Below are positions 59,081 to 64,000 of a stretch of DNA of 64,000 nucleotides, piece after piece. Positions within the stretch are counted from its first letter, which is position 1, and every line of letters starts with the position of its first letter. Origin of the DNA: Mimachlamys varia (taxonomy: Eukaryota; Mollusca; Bivalvia; Pectinida; Pectinidae); assembly GCA_947623455.1 (NCBI GenBank), contig OX392534.1, positions 33,106,426 to 33,170,425 on the forward strand, in the 5' to 3' direction. The notes beneath the pieces are model-generated. The model had not been told where the DNA came from. It did no database searches and saw nothing but the letters and a program-made list of their open reading frames with translations. The position numbers were made by a program, and so were the translations under genes.

Positions 59081-59942
59081 TTTTTTCATTGAAAATATAT
59101 CACCTTTGATTTAATATCATTTAAAAAGATAAGCCAGTTTTGTTAATTTCAAATTAATAATACATAGAGTGTGTATACATTATTACGAACCATCTCCTTC
59201 TCAAAAGAGATAACTGTGGCCATCGATGTTACAGAAAAAAAATTAAAAAAAAAAAGACCAAAACATCAAACAATACAAATACAAAGACAGCACCCGGTGA
59301 GGTATGCTGAGGTAGGTTTGTCCATTTAGGGTGATGCAGTTTATTATAACGTTAATTGGTAGTATAAGCCACTTCGATTTTTTTCTTAATTAGATGTGGG
59401 ATACAGCGAAAAAGGGGAAGGTTTCTATAATATAGCTGTTAAATTTGCAAATCTTCATAGTTTGGTTACAAAGGAAAGTAAATGCGTCTTTGATGTTAAA
59501 TGTGTCAAAATAGATTCCGGTTAACAGACTCTTAAAGAACATCCGATACTGATCAACCACCAGCCATAAACCTCAATTGCAACTAATCGCAATACAAAAA
59601 GAGAATCCCTGTAAAAGCGTGAAACGTTGCATAAAAAATATATAAGCATGGAACGTTTATGAGTTTCATGTCAAACCTAGAACGCTTTTTGAAATATAAT
59701 TTCATATTAAAGGAATGAACTACCGGTAAAGCAAGCTCATTGTTGTACGAAATGATTTAACAAACTTTCTAAAGTTCATTTGTCATCTCTGGCCCTGATA
59801 ACAAATCTAGACATCTCTCTGTCAAAATATCTTAGTCGGATATTAGGGACTAGTTCCTTTGAACATTAATATTTGACCAATATCTTGAAAAATAAATTAA
59901 TGTTAATTTAATCATTTGATGTGCATGATTTGTACCATTATA

Positions 59943-60442
59943 AACAGTGAAACCTCTCGATTAAGACCACCTTAGGCATGGACCACACTAAAGTGGTCTT
60001 AATAGCGGGGTGGTCTTAATACCGAGGGTTACCATGCAGGCATAAATCCACTTTTTGACATGTTTCCATGGTCCATTAACTCATATATAGGCTTTAAAAT
60101 GTAAACCCACAGTAATTGTAACTGATTAGCTAACTTGAAACCAAAATACAGCTTCATGATCTGACAATAGGCAGGTGTACACAGTGGAATACACACCAGG
60201 TGACTTTGTCTTTTGTCGGTGACCCGAGTAGTGAGGTGAAATTTAGTGCAAAAGTGGTATTTGGGACTTTTCAAAACTGGTTTTAATAGCGAGCTGGTCT
60301 TAATAGTGAGACGGTCTTAATAATGAAGCTTACAATACAAAAATATAATTATATAGAAGAATTTTTCGGGACTGCAATGAAGTGGTCTTAATAGCGAGGT
60401 GGTCTTAATTCTGGGGTGGTCTTTAAGCGAGGTTTTACTGTA
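59943..60442. mobile_element. TACAGT-type element with repeated GTGGTCTTAATA motif, 500 bp
   Basis: Ends AACAGTGAAACCTCTCGATT and the complement of TACAGTAAAACCTCGCTTAA. Inside, GTGGTCTTAATAGCG recurs at least six times, mostly close to the two ends. No transposase. Confidence 0.75.
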
Positions 60443-60649
60443 CATATATTCTGCATATCCCACTGCTTGTTAGATGAGAACAATGGGGGAGGTGAGTGCC
60501 CTGCAGAATCGAGGTGGTTTCCGCTATGTCTAATCCCCTGTCCATTTGTAACAACTTTATCAGTTCTTTTCTGTCTTGCCTCCCCAATATTATCTCCACA
60601 GAAATTTCGAAAAAATAGGACGTAAAACAAAAATAAACCAAAACCAAAA

Positions 60650-60878
60650 CTAGTTCATACCTTCGTATAAACGTTATTAGTAAGAGTTCATACCTTCGTA
60701 TGAACATTATTAGTACGAGTTCATACCTTCGTCTGAGCATTGATAGTACCAGTTCATACCTTCGTATGGACGATATTAGTACCAGTTCATACCTTCGTAT
60801 GAACGTTACTAGTACGAGTTCATACCTTCGTATGAACGTTATTAGTACCAGTTCATACCTTCATATGGACGTAACTGT
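60650..60878. repeat. 33-bp tandem repeat, about 7 copies
   Basis: Unit GTTCATACCTTCGTATGAAC then GTTATTAGTACGA; the first half is an interrupted palindrome. A 63-codon frame across it (SSYLRMNVIST repeats) is an artefact of a period divisible by 3. Confidence 0.93.
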
Positions 60879-61764
60879 TGTGATGCCCTGAAACCAAAAC
60901 CAAAATTTTCCAAATTGCGGAGAGGTCATTCACGAAGGGTTAATCATCTGCGGTAAACACAGACCCCACTATCATAGCTAGTAAGACTGTATGTCCAGCA
61001 ATTACATCTCGTTATCAGGTCAGCATTAAGTACTCGGCCTCTAATGAGAGTAATTCTTACGCACAAGATACCATTAGCTTCAACAAGTTGAAGTCTTGAC
61101 CCACTCCAATCAGATCTAATGACGGGTCGTTGTCCGTTTACTTCGTCAACTGCTTCAGGACAAACAACTGTCCGTTTAAGTGTAAATAGAATCAGTCAGA
61201 TGGGTATAGAATGGCAAAAGCAGGTTCACTAATTGTTAATTATCAGAAATCTGGATCGATAAGAATTAACATAATACAGCAAGAAAACCAAAATGACATT
61301 GTTTTCTCTGTATATGTAAGCAGCATTGTCGACGCATATTTCTCAATGAGATCAAGATGGCGACCATAAAACTTGCCCATAGTCTTCATCAACCTGCATC
61401 TCTCGAATCCCATCTTGAAAACTGTGACCAAAGGAAACCAGTGCTTTTGGAGGTAGCCTATGTTTGCACCACTGTTTGTTACGATGTTTGGAGAGAGGTT
61501 AAGTAGGCTATGCCTGCTGCACAATCCATCTGTCTTTTGACAATAGAATTGATTGAAATTGGAAAATTGAAATTCAAATTAAAAAACGCTCAAATAGCTA
61601 CGGTTAATTATTTGCGCCAAGTTGAGACTGTTCCGCCATTGTCGCTTTAAAGAAGACGCATTAACAAACGCAGTTAATCCACCATTAATTCAAGAAATAA
61701 TTTAAATTGTTCAAATAGTGAAAATGTAAATATATGGATTGAACGGCGTTTTGTTTTAGTTTTC

Positions 61765-61868
61765 ATGCCTGTTTGAATGCAAATCGGTTACATCCAAATT
61801 GATCATGAAGCCCTAGCGAGCTTTATGCAATATTGATGTAGCCGATTTTCATTCATACCGGCATGGCA
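61765..61868. repeat. Fold-back MITE, about 104 bp
   Basis: CATGCCTGTTTGAATGCAAA TCGGTTACATCCAAATTG ... CAATATTGATGTAGCCGATT TTCATTCATACCGGCATG with inner AAGCCCTAGCGAGCTTT. Confidence 0.9.
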
Positions 61869-62227
61869 TTTAAAAAAGGGTCGTTCCATCCCTATATATA
61901 CATACTGATTATCTCCATCTTAATTAATAAAGGTGATTGTTTGTTTATCAATTATGTTCAATTGTATAAGTATTTTACAAAATATATAGGGCGCTATATA
62001 AATGTTGGGTATTATAATCTTTATTAAAATTAATCTATGTTGTCATGTAGAACATGGCTTTCCTTTTTGTGGAAATATTACCAAAGTTGCTCTTTCATGA
62101 TAGGGGGTGGTAGACTCTGCTGGTGGATTTTTTAGTCCCCGTGGTTTGCTGGAGCCTCCATAGCCACACCTTATCTCATTTGAGTAGTGTTACGGTACAT
62201 AATATACACATTTTCGTAGTACACGAT

Positions 62228-62420
62228 TTGAAATATTATATAGACCTAGTTTAATTTTACTTCTAAATTCATAAATAAAAGGGGTTTTACGCACCTGACC
62301 CTTCTGCTTCTACATTAGTTTAGAAATTATTTTGGATTCCTACCTTTTGGCCCCTAGCGTCACTGAAGAGTCCTAGAAGGACGAATCAGTTGTATGGTGC
62401 AGTTTAATTCATTTTTTCGG
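62228..62420 (-). repeat. Dispersed repeat R4 (empty-site copy)
   Basis: Reversed copy of R4: TAGTTTAATTTTACTTCTAA ATTCATAAATAAAAGGGGTT TTACGCACC ... GTATGGTGCAGTTTAATTCA. At the place where copy 52055-52600 carries the MITE, this copy runs straight through. Confidence 0.88.
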
Positions 62421-62481
62421 CATACTGTATCTATTACTAAATTAAAAGGTACAGCATATGTGTGTGCATATATACACTTAC

Positions 62482-62608
62482 CTACACTCTCTACATCTTC
62501 TGGAACATATCTTGACAGAAAAAAACCAACATCTGAACGCTGAGCAGGGAAAATCAACTGCCATTTGTTAGAACGTTGGTACAAATGTATGCCCAGACCT
62601 ATTGACAT
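62482..62608 (-). CDS. Speculative first or internal exon, unknown product
   Basis: Open frame MSIGLGIHLYQRSNKWQLIF ... SRYVPEDVESV plus one base, ending at a consensus donor GTAG|GTAAGT. The composition looks protein-like. It may start at the ATG (62608) or follow an acceptor TCAATAG just after it. The frame extends 33 bp further upstream without an ATG. I do not recognise the product; the rest of the gene would lie at lower coordinates but no partner exon was found. Confidence 0.3.
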
Positions 62609-62842
62609 GGGCGAGCGTTCAACACCAAAAGCAATTCCCAAATATTACATTAGTTAAATGTTTGTATATCCTTTTCTCGACCCGGACTTGCAGGGGTGTC
62701 CAGATCCCGGTTCATCAATATTCAATAATTTCAGAAAATTCCCTAATCTAAAAATCTCCATATGAAAGCATTATAGACGTCAAGGATTTCCTTATAAGGT
62801 TATTTTCCGGGATGGAATCAAACAAAAATAGCGTATTATCTT

Positions 62843-63224
62843 AAAGGCCCAGTATACGTAACTTTCGGCAAAACTTGCATCGAAAATCAAGCCTAATAAC
62901 TGATTATATTTATAAATTTAGTTAAGATTAACTGATAACAGCAATATTTACGATGAATTCTTGCGCGGTTACCGGTACAGCGGTAGTTGAAACACGCGTC
63001 CATTTTGAACTGTCTTCTAACTAACTTCGGCTTGTTGTTGAAGTGGACCCCACCTGAATTATTTTCAATTCTTTGGATTTTTCTGTCAAGAGTTTCTTGT
63101 TAATTACCGCTCAGGTTTACTTCGTTTTAGGCTTATTTTTGCATGGTTATCAACTGGATTTTTTTTTATTTCAGAATTTTTCAGATCACGAAAAATTTCC
63201 TGAAGTTACGTATATTGGGCCTTT
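62843..63224. mobile_element. TTAA-flanked MITE, copy 2 (382 bp)
   Basis: AGGCCCAGTATACGTAACTT ... AAGTTACGTATATTGGGCCT flanked by TTAA on both sides. The body is the reverse of copy 1 and shares CGCGCGGTTACCGGTACAGC-like and AACACGCGTCCATTTTGA-like segments. A 66-codon frame in it is not a gene. Confidence 0.88.
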
Positions 63225-64000
63225 AATTCTAAAATATGTTACCTTGCATTATATTACTCGGATTGACAGGTAAGTTTATTGAGATAGCGTATGACCTAAC
63301 TAAAACACAATTCTCGGTTTTAACGTGACATATTCAAGGGATGTACAGATCGCAGGGTGGGCGTAACCCTTGAACTTTCGGGGATAAGATTTTACAATCG
63401 ATGTTTCATTAATCCGGATTTGATTAATTGTGTTTTAGTTTTCGGGAACATTTTGCCCGGATTAGTGATGTGTCGGGGGACTAGTTTACGATAATCAGAA
63501 AGGGAATCTTGACTTCTCATGAATATTTACACCAATACTCTTCACTCATGCTTATGAATAATTCATGATATCTCTCTCTCGCTCTCCCAGCGTCCGGTTG
63601 TGTTTGCATGTCACTGCTCGGAGAAATCAATTTCAATGCATGTACTACTTTTTTATGACTACGAATAATTATTATCCTAATATTTCAGCATGTCGAAATA
63701 CCGGACCAGGATCCATCTAGCTATATAACACTTAAATATTCAGCCTGTCGAGGTTATGTCAATTAAATCTATATTTGGTGAGTGTGTCTATTTGTTAAGT
63801 ATAGCATGAATCCTGGTATGGACAAGCCTATCTAGAATCGACAGTTCAGTACCTGTCAGTGATGTACCGTTAGGGGTTATTTATCGTAGACCTGCAAGTA
63901 AGGTCTAGGTCTAATTGTGAATATATTGTGTATTTCTGTATTACGCTTGTATACAATTCATGCTGATCGCTGTGACAGTGCTGCTGGCAACGTACATTGT
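63225..64000. other. Right end, nothing recognised
   Basis: Slightly less AT-rich; no supported exon or repeat. A local TAATCCGGATTTGATTAA near-palindrome at about 63411. Confidence 0.35.

Overview
The window is animal nuclear DNA, most likely from a bivalve mollusc. It is AT-rich and has short exons with GT-AG introns, tRNA-derived SINEs, many small inverted-repeat elements, and 'pearl'-like (Helitron-derived) elements with a core of ~157-bp tandem repeats and an ACGG-type simple repeat. The bivalve assignment is an inference from these repeat families. No prokaryotic, organellar or viral gene organisation was seen.

One gene dominates: an orthologue of the MITF/TFEB/TFE3/TFEC bHLH-leucine-zipper transcription factors, on the minus strand. 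Eight coding exons can be joined with matching splice phases: 44015-44121, 21191-21404, 17548-17781, 16874-16978, 14651-14819, 14394-14469, 11123-11270 and 10297-10596. They give a predicted protein of 450 residues. It contains the SGI...FYALKS N-terminus, an LRQQL Rag-binding-like motif, an acidic activation segment, a TSCPA 14-3-3/mTORC1-type site, the HNMIERRRR basic region, the HLH, the zipper and an acidic tail. Three further short open segments (35.5, 29.1 and 23.1 kb, all minus strand) end at good splice donors in the phase the second exon needs. They may be alternative first exons, a known habit of vertebrate MITF.

Region by region: 0-5.5 kb is a mosaic of dispersed repeats, including a pearl-like element with a 4-mer higher-order satellite nested in another repeat array. 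5.5-10.3 kb is AT-rich 3' flank with a SINE and a 27-bp minisatellite. 10.3-21.4 kb holds MITF exons 2-8 with an unusual minisatellite in intron 4. 21.4-44.0 kb is the 22.6-kb intron 1, full of fold-back elements and satellites. 44.0-46.3 kb is the promoter region. 46-64 kb has no confident gene; it holds decayed LINE reverse-transcriptase fragments, inverted-repeat elements, a TTAA-flanked MITE present twice (with an empty site in the same window), SINEs and two speculative exons.

The most striking observation is the ~58-copy, 31-bp minisatellite in MITF intron 4. Its unit is a copy of the exon-4/intron-4 boundary, so the intron is almost filled with tandem 5' splice sites. Also notable: seven perfect CRE palindromes (TGACGTCA) in and upstream of MITF, mostly inside mobile repeats; minisatellites whose units carry CANNTG E-boxes or tRNA A-boxes; and a strong CTCF-like motif beside exon 1.
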